Shown piece after piece: positions 43,381 to 52,360 of a DNA stretch of 64,000 bases; position 1 is the first letter of the stretch; the number at the start of each line of letters is the position of its first letter. The DNA comes from Photobacterium carnosum. Lineage in GTDB: Bacteria > Pseudomonadota > Gammaproteobacteria > Enterobacterales > Vibrionaceae. The translations under genes and the position numbers were made by a program. Below the pieces are notes generated by a model. It saw only the letters and a list, made by a program, of their open reading frames with translations. It did not search any database and was not told where the DNA came from. Location of the stretch: the NCBI RefSeq assembly GCF_002849605.1, contig NZ_NPIB01000006.1:114566-178565 (forward strand), read 5' to 3'.

Positions 43381-46300
43381 ATGCAGAATACTAAACGCTT
43401 TAAACGTCTTCAGCACACGCTTATGCTGGCATTTTTAGTCCTCAGTATCACCCCATTGATATTGTCAGCACTCTATTTTCTTAATTCTCACACTAAAGAT
43501 TTAGCAGAACAAAGCATCAACCACCTAGCTTCATTGCGTGATAATAAACATAAACAATTACAGAGTTTCTTTACGGCTAAAGAATCTGAAGTAAAAAGCT
43601 TTGCACGCTCAGAATTATCAAATAACAGCGGCGGAAGATTTTACGGTTTAGTCGGAGCATTCCATCAACTGGGTAATATTGACTCGCAACTTAACGCCCA
43701 AGGGCGAGCTAATTATTTTAATTTAACGTTAACCACAAAAGGTAATCAAAATTCCGATCGTGGATACATTGGTCACGAACGGTATCGATTAATGTTTAAG
43801 CGTTATAATGCCGTGTATAACGAGTACCTTAAACGTTCCGATTTCAAAGATATTATGTTGGTCGATATCTCAGGTGATATTGTTTACTCGGTTAAAAATC
43901 ATGATCTTTTTGGTGTTAACCTATTAGCCAACAACACGTCACATCTTGCATTACAGCAAACATTTAAAGCCATTAAGACTAAAACAAAACAAAGTCAAAA
44001 TAGCCCCGAACAAGTACCCGTCGTATTTACAGATTTTAGTGCTCATAGTCATAATAATGACACTACCGCTTGGTTTGCCGCACCGATCATTCAACAAGGC
44101 TATCTTCATAGTTATGTCTTTATGGAGCTTAGTAACAAAAAAGTCACTGAGCTCATTCAAGATAATACTAACCATATTCAAACGCTATTAGTCGGGAGCG
44201 ATCATCAACTACGCTTTGAGACTAATTCACCATTACCAACACAATTACAAAGCCAAAGTATTGATCAAGCACTTGCGGGTAAATCAGGCATTGGTAGTTT
44301 TATCAACTACGAAAACATCCCTGTCTTAGGTGCTTTTTCTCCGCTGAAGATTCTAGGTCATCACTGGGCATTAGTAGTTGAATTTCCAGAAAAAGAAGCA
44401 TTTGCGCGCATATTTGAATTAGAGAAAATTTTTGTCGCAGCCATGGTTACTGCCATTATTTTAGTTATTATTACTTCACATTGGTTATCTAACTCGATCA
44501 CTGCACCGTTATTACGCTTAACGTGGGCGGCAGAAAAAGCCTCCGGTGGTGATTTAGAACAAAAAATTGATGGTACTGAACGCCGCGACGAAATTGGTCG
44601 TCTTGCGATCAGTTTTGCCCGTATGCAGCGTTCAATCAGTGAAAAAATCGGACTAATTAAGCAACAAAATAAAGAGTTAGAACATAATCTAACCATTATT
44701 CGCCAACAAAATAATGAACTGCAAACCGCAGATAAAATGAAAGATGAATTTCTTGCCACCACCTCGCATGAATTACGTACCCCATTACACGGTATGGTAG
44801 GAATTGCAGAATCGTTGTTAGCAGGTGCTAACGGCGCATTACATCAATCACAACGACGCCAATTAGAAATGATCATCAATAGTGGCCAACGCTTAACCAC
44901 ACTGGTTGATGATCTGCTTGATTACCATAAAATGCGCTATGGTGATCTCGATATCAACCATCAAGCAGTTGATATGTCGGTCGCTATTCGACTGGTATTA
45001 GAATTATCTAGCCACTTATTAGGTAATAAGCCGATTAGAATTATTAATCAAATACCAGCAGATCTACCGTTAGTCGATGCAGATGAACAGCGCCTAGAAC
45101 AAGTGCTGTATAACTTAGTCGGAAATGCGATTAAATATACTTCTGAAGGTAAAATTATTTTATCAGCAACAGTATTAGAGCATCAATTACGAATTCAAGT
45201 GGTTGATACAGGACAAGGTATTCCCAGCGAACAACTGGAGCATATTTTTGAGCCACTCATTCAAGCCAATACTGGATCGGCAAATTACCGTCAGGGCGCT
45301 GGGCTTGGGCTATCGATTAGTCGTCAATTAGTTGAACTGATGGGAGGACGGTTATATGTCAGCAGTCAACAAATGGTCGGCACTACATTTAGTTTCACTC
45401 TAAATTTAGCCAATGCAAACCAAATAGCAGCAATGGCTGCCAATCCGAATAAAAATCATTTTAAAGCTCCGTTATTAAATACTGCTAATTATGATGCCTC
45501 CGATTTACCCGAAAACCCAGACGGTGAATTATTACTGATTGTTGATGACGAACCCGTCAACTTACAAATATTAACCAGTTTCTTACGCCTTGCTGGTTAC
45601 CGAGTCCAAACAGCAGAAAGCGGCCCGCAAGCATTGGCATCAATCGCTGAACAACAACCCGATCTGGTTTTACTTGATATTATGATGCCAGAAATGAGTG
45701 GTTATGAAGTATGTACGATACTACGTAAAGATCACTCTCTATTAGCCCTTCCCATTATTATGTTATCAGCCCTTGGACAAATACAAGACCGCTTAAAAGG
45801 CTTTGAGTGTGGCGCGAATGACTACTTAACAAAACCATTTAATAAAGAAGAATTAATTGCGCGTATTCGTGCTTATTTACAGGCAGGAAAAACTGAAATT
45901 GAGCGCCAGAAAAATCACGCATTAGAGCAAGAAATTCACCGCCGCGAACAAGTTGAAATGGGACTAATTGAAACTCAAAGTCGCTTACTTGGATTACTCG
46001 ACTCAACCAATGAGGCGATTATCTGTGTTCAGCAGGAAGGTCGAATTCGTTATGCCAACAGTGCTGCTGGTAAGCTATTTAAACGCGCGCCTGAGCTATT
46101 AGAACGCTATACCATTGACGATATTCTAGCGACCCCATTACCTGAAATTGTGGCTGATAATCATCATTTTAATGGTCATCTTAGCTATTACATTGGTGAT
46201 CACAAACAACAGTTAATGACCGATGTGATCAACTTACCCGTTGAATCAGGCCTTAAACAAATGTTTGTCTTTGATAGCCAAGGGCCCTCTGCTGATCATC

Positions 46301-46758
46301 GTATTAATCTGCTTGAAAATGCGATTGATGTATTGTCTGAATTTGTATTTAATGGTGATAAAAATAACCTTCAACAACTGCGAGAGTTAGGAGGGGAATT
46401 CACCCGTTTAGCCGATAAATTAGGTGATGGTGAACATAATAAAACCGAAATAATTCGCCAATTATTAGTCGATGCCATGAAAGCGACCTTGGTATTCTGG
46501 GAAGCTGAATCACACAAAAGTAAGTTTGAATTAGCCGAAGAAAGTGGCTTATGGCGTGTTTATTTAGATCGCAGCACCCTTCAAACTCGCACCTTAGATA
46601 AATACCTTCAACTTGAAACACTGCCTAAAACACCCCGTTGGCGCACCGTAATAAATACCATGGATTACGTATTAGAACGCTGCCCACAATCAAATACAGC
46701 GCGCCAAGAACTGGTTGTCATACGCGATAAATTGCATCACATTATTAGTCATAATTAA
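43381..46758 (+). CDS. chiS: Chitin-sensing hybrid histidine kinase ChiS
   Basis: Master regulator of chitin use in vibrios. The 1125-residue protein has two membrane spans (about 12-34 and 348-367) around a periplasmic Cache-like sensor, a HAMP domain, a coiled coil, HisKA with His463 (SHELRTPLH, phosphatase Thr467), an ATPase domain, a receiver with Asp766 (LVLLDIMMPEMSG), then a second coiled coil, a PAS-like segment (about 870-960) and a roughly 100-residue C-terminal domain. In V. cholerae the last domain binds DNA directly, and ChiS is held inactive by the chitin-binding protein when chitin is absent. Position directly upstream of that protein's operon, after rsmC, matches VC0622. Confidence 0.93.
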   Translation: MQNTKRFKRLQHTLMLAFLVLSITPLILSALYFLNSHTKDLAEQSINHLASLRDNKHKQLQSFFTAKESEVKSFARSELSNNSGGRFYGLVGAFHQLGNIDSQLNAQGRANYFNLTLTTKGNQNSDRGYIGHERYRLMFKRYNAVYNEYLKRSDFKDIMLVDISGDIVYSVKNHDLFGVNLLANNTSHLALQQTFKAIKTKTKQSQNSPEQVPVVFTDFSAHSHNNDTTAWFAAPIIQQGYLHSYVFMELSNKKVTELIQDNTNHIQTLLVGSDHQLRFETNSPLPTQLQSQSIDQALAGKSGIGSFINYENIPVLGAFSPLKILGHHWALVVEFPEKEAFARIFELEKIFVAAMVTAIILVIITSHWLSNSITAPLLRLTWAAEKASGGDLEQKIDGTERRDEIGRLAISFARMQRSISEKIGLIKQQNKELEHNLTIIRQQNNELQTADKMKDEFLATTSHELRTPLHGMVGIAESLLAGANGALHQSQRRQLEMIINSGQRLTTLVDDLLDYHKMRYGDLDINHQAVDMSVAIRLVLELSSHLLGNKPIRIINQIPADLPLVDADEQRLEQVLYNLVGNAIKYTSEGKIILSATVLEHQLRIQVVDTGQGIPSEQLEHIFEPLIQANTGSANYRQGAGLGLSISRQLVELMGGRLYVSSQQMVGTTFSFTLNLANANQIAAMAANPNKNHFKAPLLNTANYDASDLPENPDGELLLIVDDEPVNLQILTSFLRLAGYRVQTAESGPQALASIAEQQPDLVLLDIMMPEMSGYEVCTILRKDHSLLALPIIMLSALGQIQDRLKGFECGANDYLTKPFNKEELIARIRAYLQAGKTEIERQKNHALEQEIHRREQVEMGLIETQSRLLGLLDSTNEAIICVQQEGRIRYANSAAGKLFKRAPELLERYTIDDILATPLPEIVADNHHFNGHLSYYIGDHKQQLMTDVINLPVESGLKQMFVFDSQGPSADHRINLLENAIDVLSEFVFNGDKNNLQQLRELGGEFTRLADKLGDGEHNKTEIIRQLLVDAMKATLVFWEAESHKSKFELAEESGLWRVYLDRSTLQTRTLDKYLQLETLPKTPRWRTVINTMDYVLERCPQSNTARQELVVIRDKLHHIISHN

Positions 46759-46785
46759 ATAAAGACACTCATCTAGCATTGCATT

Positions 46786-46811
46786 AAAAAGGCTCTCTAA
46801 GAGCCTTTTTT
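46786..46811 (+). terminator. Terminator of chiS
   Basis: AAAAAGGCTC / GAGCCTTTTT with a five-base loop and T-run. It isolates chiS from the operon it controls. Confidence 0.9.
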
Positions 46812-46965
46812 ATCGCCTGAAGATACCGTATTAAATAACGGCCACACAACTGAACATAATCATGAGAAAAACAATCACCACGTATTGATTACTACATTAT
46901 CCGCACTAACAATTAACCATAATTACTTTTTTAATACTCAAAATAATCACGGTTAAATCCGTATA

Positions 46966-46981
46966 AATGATCAATGTCACA
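46966..46981 (+). promoter_or_regulatory. Weak candidate CRP site
   Basis: AATGA-N6-TCACA matches 8 of 10 core positions of TGTGA-N6-TCACA. The V. cholerae chitobiose promoter is CRP-dependent, but this site is about 540 bp from the start codon and could be chance. The rest of 46811-47190 is AT-rich without recognised features. Confidence 0.25.
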
Positions 46982-47192
46982 CTCTCATTAATGGTTAAAA
47001 TTGAATCACATTCATCAAAAAATACCTTTATTTAGCTCTCAGAATAATTTTTTTTAGTTTATGAGAACCGAATCACAACAAACTAACACGTCAAATTTTA
47101 CGCATAAAAATAAGCATAAAATATCATATGCGTTACATCACACCTTATTCTTTACAGAAAGAAATACCAATATAAACAGGGATATAAAGATA

Positions 47193-47204
47193 GTAAGCGC
47201 TAGC
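47193..47204. promoter_or_regulatory. Weak SlmA-box-like palindrome
   Basis: GTAAGCGCTAGC matches 9 of 12 positions of the SlmA-type palindrome GTGAGCGCTCAC. SlmA has been reported to help ChiS at the V. cholerae chitobiose promoter. Support is weak. Confidence 0.25.
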
Positions 47205-47284
47205 ATTTGAAATGTAACAACACCTCTCATCTGTGATACTTAGCACGCTATTTACTAAATACTCAATCATATAAAACAGCAAAA

Positions 47285-47330
47285 TTAACGTTTTTGACGG
47301 TAAATATATTAATTTTAACGTTTTTGACGG
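47285..47330 (+). repeat. Two 16-bp direct repeats upstream of the chitin operon
   Basis: TTAACGTTTTTGACGG occurs exactly twice, at 47285-47300 and 47315-47330, with a 30-bp period (about three helical turns). The second copy ends 9 bp before a possible -35 element. This is the layout of paired activator sites, and ChiS is the obvious candidate ligand. Confidence 0.6.
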
Positions 47331-47339
47331 GCGACCACG

Positions 47340-47368
47340 TTGACGATTAGACCAATCCAGCCAATATT
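47340..47368 (+). promoter_or_regulatory. Candidate promoter of the chitin operon
   Basis: TTGACG (47340-47345), a 17-bp spacer and AATATT (47363-47368) form a plausible but imperfect sigma-70 promoter directly after the two direct repeats. The leader would be about 130 nt. Confidence 0.35.
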
Positions 47369-47504
47369 GAAGCCACTGAGAACCTACAAGGCCATTCAAT
47401 GGTTCAGCGTTACTCAGTTCCAGTGAAGTAGGTTTACAGTGCTCCAATGACGGAGCTCATTTTTATTTCCATTAGTGAAACAGAGCTAAGAGTAAGGAAC
47501 AGCT

Positions 47505-49181
47505 ATGCTTGCCAATATAAACAAAACTAAGTTAGCACTTGCAGTCGTTGCTGCAGCAACCGCTTTTACAGCACCCGTTGCTACTGCATCAGAAAAAAGC
47601 CAGCTAACAATCGTGCCCGATTTTTACCCTACAATGGTACGTAACTTTAACCCGTTTTTAGCAACAAACCTTCGTACAACAACTGAGTTCGTTTATGAGC
47701 CATTGGTTATCTTTAACCAAATGCATGGTAACGAGCCTGTTATGCGTTTGGCAAAAGACTACTACATGTCTGATGACCTAATGAAGGTAACATTTGAAAT
47801 TCGTGATGGCGTGAAATGGTCTGACGGTAAAGCCTTCACAGCTGAAGATGTTGTTTACTCTTTTGAGCTAGTAAAAGACAAGCCTGAACTTGACCAAATC
47901 GGTATCAACAAATGGGTTAAATCAGTTAAGCAAGATGGTAACAAGGTTATCTTTGATCTAACTGCAGCTAACTCAAACGTACCGTTTGAAATATCTAAAG
48001 TGCCTGTTATTCCGAAGCATATTTGGAGCAAAGTAAAGAACCCTACAACGTTCACTAACGAAAACCCTGTAGGTACTGGTCCATTTACAGAGATCGAGAT
48101 ATTTACTCCTCAGCTTTACGTTCAATGTCGTAACCCTAACTACTGGGATAACGCAAATCTAGACATTGATTGTTTACGTGTACCTCAAATTGCAAACAAC
48201 GACCAACTACTAACGAAGATCATCAATTCTGAGCTAGATTGGACGTCATCATTCATTCCTGATATCGACAGCACTTATGCTGCAGCAAATCCAAACCACA
48301 AATACTGGTATCCTGCTGCTGGCACAATGTCATTCATGTTGAACTACAAAACGCCAAAAGCGGGTAACAACGAAGCCATCAATAATGTTGATTTCCGTCG
48401 TGCATTCTCTATGGCAATTGACCGTCAAACTATCATCGACATCGCGTTCTACGGCGCGGGAACACCAAACGATTACGCTTCAGGTCTAGGTGATAGCTTC
48501 AAGTCATGGTCTGACGAAGCGGTACATAATAAGTACAAAGCTTTCAATACATACAACATCAAAGGCGCTAAAGACCTTCTTACCAAAGCGGGCTTTAAAG
48601 ACCTTGATGGTGACGGATTTGTTGAGTCACCAAAAGGTGAAAAAATTGAACTTGAAGTTCAATCACCAAACGGTTGGACTGACTTTAACAACACCGTACA
48701 GCTAGGTGTTGAGCAGCTTCAAGAAGCAGGTATTAATGCTAAAGCACGTACGCCTGATTTCGCTGTTTACAACGAGTCAATGCTAAAAGGCACTTACGAT
48801 GTAGCATTTACTAACTACTTCCACGGTGCAGATCCACACTTATACTGGGACAGTGCATACAACTCACGTCTACAGAAAGGTGACGGTATGCCACGTTTCG
48901 CTATGCATTACTTCCAAAATGCACAGTTAGATTCGCTATTAGACAGCTTCTACAAAACAGCTGATAAGGGTGAGCAAATCAAGATTGCTCATAGCATTCA
49001 GAAAATCATTGCGGAGAACCAAGTAACAATCCCAATCATTTCTGGTGCTAACAACTTCCAATACAATGAAGGTCGCTTCACTGGTTGGTGGAACGAGAAG
49101 AACCCTAAAGGCCGTCCAATGGTATGGGCTGGTGTTCAAGAGCGTCTACTTCAAGTTCTAGACCTAAAACCAAAAGCATAA
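47505..49181 (+). CDS. Periplasmic chitin oligosaccharide-binding protein (CBP)
   Basis: Family 5 extracellular solute-binding protein that captures (GlcNAc)n for import and, in V. cholerae (VC0620), also restrains ChiS in the absence of chitin. The 558-residue product has a signal peptide cleaved near Ala28 (APVATA-SEK), then FNPFLATNLRTTTEFVYEPLVIFN and WSDGKAFTAEDVVYSFELVK, typical of the oligopeptide-binding fold, and FRRAFSMAIDRQTIIDIAFYG-like features. AAGGAA precedes the ATG. Codon use appears more biased than in the neighbouring genes, consistent with high expression. A hairpin follows before the permease genes. Confidence 0.93.
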   Translation: MLANINKTKLALAVVAAATAFTAPVATASEKSQLTIVPDFYPTMVRNFNPFLATNLRTTTEFVYEPLVIFNQMHGNEPVMRLAKDYYMSDDLMKVTFEIRDGVKWSDGKAFTAEDVVYSFELVKDKPELDQIGINKWVKSVKQDGNKVIFDLTAANSNVPFEISKVPVIPKHIWSKVKNPTTFTNENPVGTGPFTEIEIFTPQLYVQCRNPNYWDNANLDIDCLRVPQIANNDQLLTKIINSELDWTSSFIPDIDSTYAAANPNHKYWYPAAGTMSFMLNYKTPKAGNNEAINNVDFRRAFSMAIDRQTIIDIAFYGAGTPNDYASGLGDSFKSWSDEAVHNKYKAFNTYNIKGAKDLLTKAGFKDLDGDGFVESPKGEKIELEVQSPNGWTDFNNTVQLGVEQLQEAGINAKARTPDFAVYNESMLKGTYDVAFTNYFHGADPHLYWDSAYNSRLQKGDGMPRFAMHYFQNAQLDSLLDSFYKTADKGEQIKIAHSIQKIIAENQVTIPIISGANNFQYNEGRFTGWWNEKNPKGRPMVWAGVQERLLQVLDLKPKA

Positions 49182-49196
49182 TTTCTGCTTAAATTT

Positions 49197-49219
49197 GCGG
49201 TGCACGCCTTGTGCACCGC
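49197..49219 (+). other. Intercistronic hairpin after the binding-protein gene
   Basis: GCGGTGCAC / GTGCACCGC with a 5-nt loop and no T-run lies 15 bp after the stop. A second small hairpin, CCTGA/TCAGG, is at 49281-49297. Such structures often protect the 3' end of a binding-protein mRNA so that it is made in excess over the permeases. Confidence 0.6.
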
Positions 49220-49327
49220 CTCTTCCCTCTAATCCTTTTTGCAATCAAAGGTATGGCGTTTGCGTCAGGGGGTTTTACGTCCTGAATTCAGCTCAGGAAG
49301 GCAAGCTGGATGTGTAAGGTGTGAGTT

Positions 49328-50314
49328 ATGGGATTCTTTTTACGTCGTTTATCGTTTTATTTTATCGCGCTAATTTTCGCGGCAACGCTAAACTTTATTC
49401 TTCCGCGTGCGATGCCAGGTGACCCAGTTACCATGATGTTCGCAAACGCAACCGCACAGGTTACCCCTGAGCGTATCGCTGCTATGCAGAAACTATTAGG
49501 TTTTGTTGATGGTCCTTGGTATGAGCAATACTACACGTATATAGCAAACGTATTTACGTGGAACCTTGGTACTTCAATTAAATTTTACCCATTATCAGTA
49601 AATGATTTACTCGGTGGTGCAATTGGTTGGTCGCTATTTTTAGCGGGTTCTGCCGTTATTATTTCATTCTGTGTCGGTTCAGTTTTTGGTATTTTTGCAG
49701 CGTGGAAACGTGGCAGCAGTTACGATACTTTTATCTCCCCAGGAATGTTAGTTATTCAAGCCGTCCCGCCCGTTGTTATTGCAATGCTGGTAATGTTTAC
49801 CTTTGCAATTGGCTTACAGTGGTTCCCAACAGGTAATGCATATACTGCTGGTCTTGTTCCTGACTGGAGCAGTTTTGCATTCTATAAAGATATACTTTAT
49901 CACGCAGCCCTACCCCTTTTCTGTGCCACGATTATTCAAATTGGCGGCTTTCTAATTGGTATGCGTAACAACATGATTAACCTGTTAAACGAAGACTACA
50001 TCACGATGGCTAAAGGAAAAGGCCTCAGTGAAAACCGGGTGGTATTCAACTACGCAGCACGTAACGCAATGCTACCAAGTGTGACAGCATTATCTATGGC
50101 GCTAGGTATGGCTATCGGTGGTCAGCTTATTATCGAAATGATTTTCAACTACCCAGGTTTGGGAACGGTAATGTTAAATGCTATCCATTCTCGTGATTAT
50201 CAAGTACTGCAAGGTCAGTTACTGATTATGACGATGTTTATGTTGTTCTTTAACTTTATGGCCGACATCCTAATTGTTGCGTTAGACCCTCGTCTACGTA
50301 AAGGAGGCAAGTAA
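49328..50314 (+). CDS. Chitin oligosaccharide ABC transporter permease 1
   Basis: Inner-membrane permease of the DppB/OppB type, 328 residues with about six spans. It shows the N-terminal family feature NFILPRAMPGDPVTMMF and the ATPase-contact EAA-like loop EDYITMAKGKGLSENRVVFNYAARNAMLPSV, and ends ALDPRLRKGGK. It corresponds in position to V. cholerae VC0619. It pairs with the next gene, 2 bp away, to form the translocation channel. Confidence 0.92.
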   Translation: MGFFLRRLSFYFIALIFAATLNFILPRAMPGDPVTMMFANATAQVTPERIAAMQKLLGFVDGPWYEQYYTYIANVFTWNLGTSIKFYPLSVNDLLGGAIGWSLFLAGSAVIISFCVGSVFGIFAAWKRGSSYDTFISPGMLVIQAVPPVVIAMLVMFTFAIGLQWFPTGNAYTAGLVPDWSSFAFYKDILYHAALPLFCATIIQIGGFLIGMRNNMINLLNEDYITMAKGKGLSENRVVFNYAARNAMLPSVTALSMALGMAIGGQLIIEMIFNYPGLGTVMLNAIHSRDYQVLQGQLLIMTMFMLFFNFMADILIVALDPRLRKGGK

Positions 50315-50316
50315 TC

Positions 50317-51345
50317 ATGAAAGCCTTATTTAAATTACTCTCTAGCAACCCTAAAGCAATGTTTGGTCTCGGAATTATTATTCTCTTTATTCTAGCAGCT
50401 GTATTTGCCCCCTTAATTACACAATATGAGCCAGATAAAAGAACTGGCAATCCACATGAATACCCTGCTTTTATTGTAAAAGCAGCACAAGATAATCCAG
50501 AGGGTTGGATTGCTACAAACTTAGCGACTAATAATCGTACGTTATTGATGTCAAAAGACGCCGATCACGTATTAGGTACATCACGCATGGGTCGTGATAT
50601 CTGGTCTCAACTTGTTTATGGCGCACGTACTTCACTCGCTGTTGGCTTTGGTGCGGGTCTATTAGTCTGTTTCTTAGCAACGATTATCGGTATTTCAGCG
50701 GGCTACTTTGGTGGCCGTATTGATGAAATTCTCACGGCATGTATGAACATTATGTTGGTAATGCCACAGCTACCGATTCTATTTGTTATCGCAGCCTTCG
50801 TTGGCCAAGCAGGACCACTGACCATTGCCATTGTTATTGCTGTCACCTCCTGGGCATGGGGTGCTCGTGTAGTACGCGCTCAAACCTTATCGATTAGAGA
50901 AAAAGAGTTTGTAAAAGCTGCTGAAGTATTAGGTGAATCATCAAGCCGTATTATCTTTGTTGAAATTTTACCTAACCTTATCTCTATCGTGGGTGCAAGC
51001 TTCATCGGTTCAGTCATGTACGCCATTAACGTAGAAGCAACGCTTTCATTCTTAGGCCTTGGTGATCCAAACGGCATTAGCTGGGGTGTGATGCTATACA
51101 ACGTTCAAACATCATCTTCAATGTTAGTCGGCGCTTGGTGGGAAGTATTAGCGCCTTGTATCGCACTGATATTTATCGCGATTGGCCTTGCTATGTTGAA
51201 CTTTGCGGTTGATGAAATAGCTAACCCGCAGTTACGTTCACATAAAGGCATGCGCCGTTGGAAAAACCTTGCAAAAGAAACAGCAAAACAAGCACAACAG
51301 GTTGATATTATTCCTCAACCAGTACTAGAAGGCGGGACTAAATAA
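50317..51345 (+). CDS. Chitin oligosaccharide ABC transporter permease 2
   Basis: DppC/OppC-type permease, 342 residues. The N-terminal span FGLGIIILFILAAVFAPLI is followed by HVLGTSRMGRDIWSQLVYGARTSL, the hallmark of the family, and the EAA-like loop EKEFVKAAEVLGESSSRIIFVEILPN. It ends with a hydrophilic 40-residue tail. It starts 2 bp after permease 1, and its stop overlaps the start of the first ATPase gene (TAATG). It corresponds to VC0618. Confidence 0.92.
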   Translation: MKALFKLLSSNPKAMFGLGIIILFILAAVFAPLITQYEPDKRTGNPHEYPAFIVKAAQDNPEGWIATNLATNNRTLLMSKDADHVLGTSRMGRDIWSQLVYGARTSLAVGFGAGLLVCFLATIIGISAGYFGGRIDEILTACMNIMLVMPQLPILFVIAAFVGQAGPLTIAIVIAVTSWAWGARVVRAQTLSIREKEFVKAAEVLGESSSRIIFVEILPNLISIVGASFIGSVMYAINVEATLSFLGLGDPNGISWGVMLYNVQTSSSMLVGAWWEVLAPCIALIFIAIGLAMLNFAVDEIANPQLRSHKGMRRWKNLAKETAKQAQQVDIIPQPVLEGGTK

Positions 51346-52319
51346 TGACCGATCCACAAATCTCAATTCGTAATTTATGTGTTGATTATATTACAGACGC
51401 AGGTGATGTCCGTGCGGTTAACAATGTCAGTTTTGACATTGGTAAAGGTGAAATTTTTGGTCTTGCTGGTGAATCTGGTTGTGGTAAATCAACCATTGCT
51501 TTCTCCCTGATGCGCCTGCATAAGCCACCAGCATTCATTACCGGCGGTGAAGTGATTTTTGATGGTCATGGCGATATTTTAAAGAAAACGGAGATGGCAA
51601 TGTCAGCCTTCCGTTGGAGTGAAATGTCAATGGTATTCCAAAGCGCGATGAACGCATTGAATCCCGTATTAACCATGGAAGAGCAATTTTGTGACGTAAT
51701 CATGCGTCATACCAATATGAACCGTAAGCAAGCTATTCGCCGTGCTGAGGGATTATTAGAAATTGTTGATATTCACCCAAGCCGTTTACGTGATTATCCG
51801 CACCAATTCTCAGGTGGTATGCGTCAACGTTTAGTGATCGCCATTGCGCTAGCGCTTAATCCAAAGATGATCATCATGGATGAGCCAACCACAGCATTAG
51901 ACGTAGTCGTACAACGTGAAATTCTACAAAAAATTTATGCACTAAAAGAAGAGTTTGGCTTCTCAATTTTATTTATCACCCATGATTTATCACTGATGGT
52001 CGAGTTCTCTGATCGTATCGGCATCATGTACTCAGGTGAATTAATTGAAGTGGCACCATCTAAGCAAATTCTTGAAACACCGTTCCACCCATATACCGAA
52101 GGCTTGGGAAGTTCATTCCCTCCATTAACAGGCCCTAAAACACGCTTAACAGGTATCCCAGGTAATCCTTTGAATTTACTTGAAATACCACAAGGTTGTC
52201 GTTTTCAAGCTCGCTGTGGGAAAACCCACCCCGCCTGTTTCAGCACCCCAACCCAGTTAAGCCAGATTGAACCAGGACGTTTATCAAACTGCCACCTATT
52301 TACCAATACAGGTAATTAG
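51345..52319 (+). CDS. Chitin oligosaccharide ABC transporter ATPase 1
   Basis: DppD/OppD-type ATP-binding subunit, 324 residues. Walker A is GESGCGKST (about residues 40-48), the signature is SGGMRQR, and Walker B is MIIMDEPTTALD, followed by the switch His in LFITHDLS. The C-terminal oligopeptide-transporter domain holds cysteines in GCRFQARCGKTHPAC and SNCHLF, a pattern linked to Fe-S binding in some Dpp systems. It is translationally coupled to permease 2. It corresponds to VC0617. Confidence 0.93.
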   Translation: MTDPQISIRNLCVDYITDAGDVRAVNNVSFDIGKGEIFGLAGESGCGKSTIAFSLMRLHKPPAFITGGEVIFDGHGDILKKTEMAMSAFRWSEMSMVFQSAMNALNPVLTMEEQFCDVIMRHTNMNRKQAIRRAEGLLEIVDIHPSRLRDYPHQFSGGMRQRLVIAIALALNPKMIIMDEPTTALDVVVQREILQKIYALKEEFGFSILFITHDLSLMVEFSDRIGIMYSGELIEVAPSKQILETPFHPYTEGLGSSFPPLTGPKTRLTGIPGNPLNLLEIPQGCRFQARCGKTHPACFSTPTQLSQIEPGRLSNCHLFTNTGN

Positions 52320-52360
52320 CAGCAACACATCGCATTTATAGGCAGTATTTAGGAGACACT

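Noticed and set aside
44361..44762. 133-codon minus-strand frame inside chiS
   Set aside because: Antisense to the HAMP and HisKA coding region, no independent features.
47145..47447. 100-codon minus-strand frame between chiS and the binding-protein gene
   Set aside because: It covers the probable operon promoter and the direct repeats, has no recognised similarity, and its hydrophobic tail looks like translated AT-rich DNA. A decayed gene fragment cannot be fully excluded.
49281..49297. Small CCTGA/TCAGG hairpin as a terminator before the permease genes
   Set aside because: Five base pairs with no T-run; too weak, and the downstream genes must be transcribed from the same operon.
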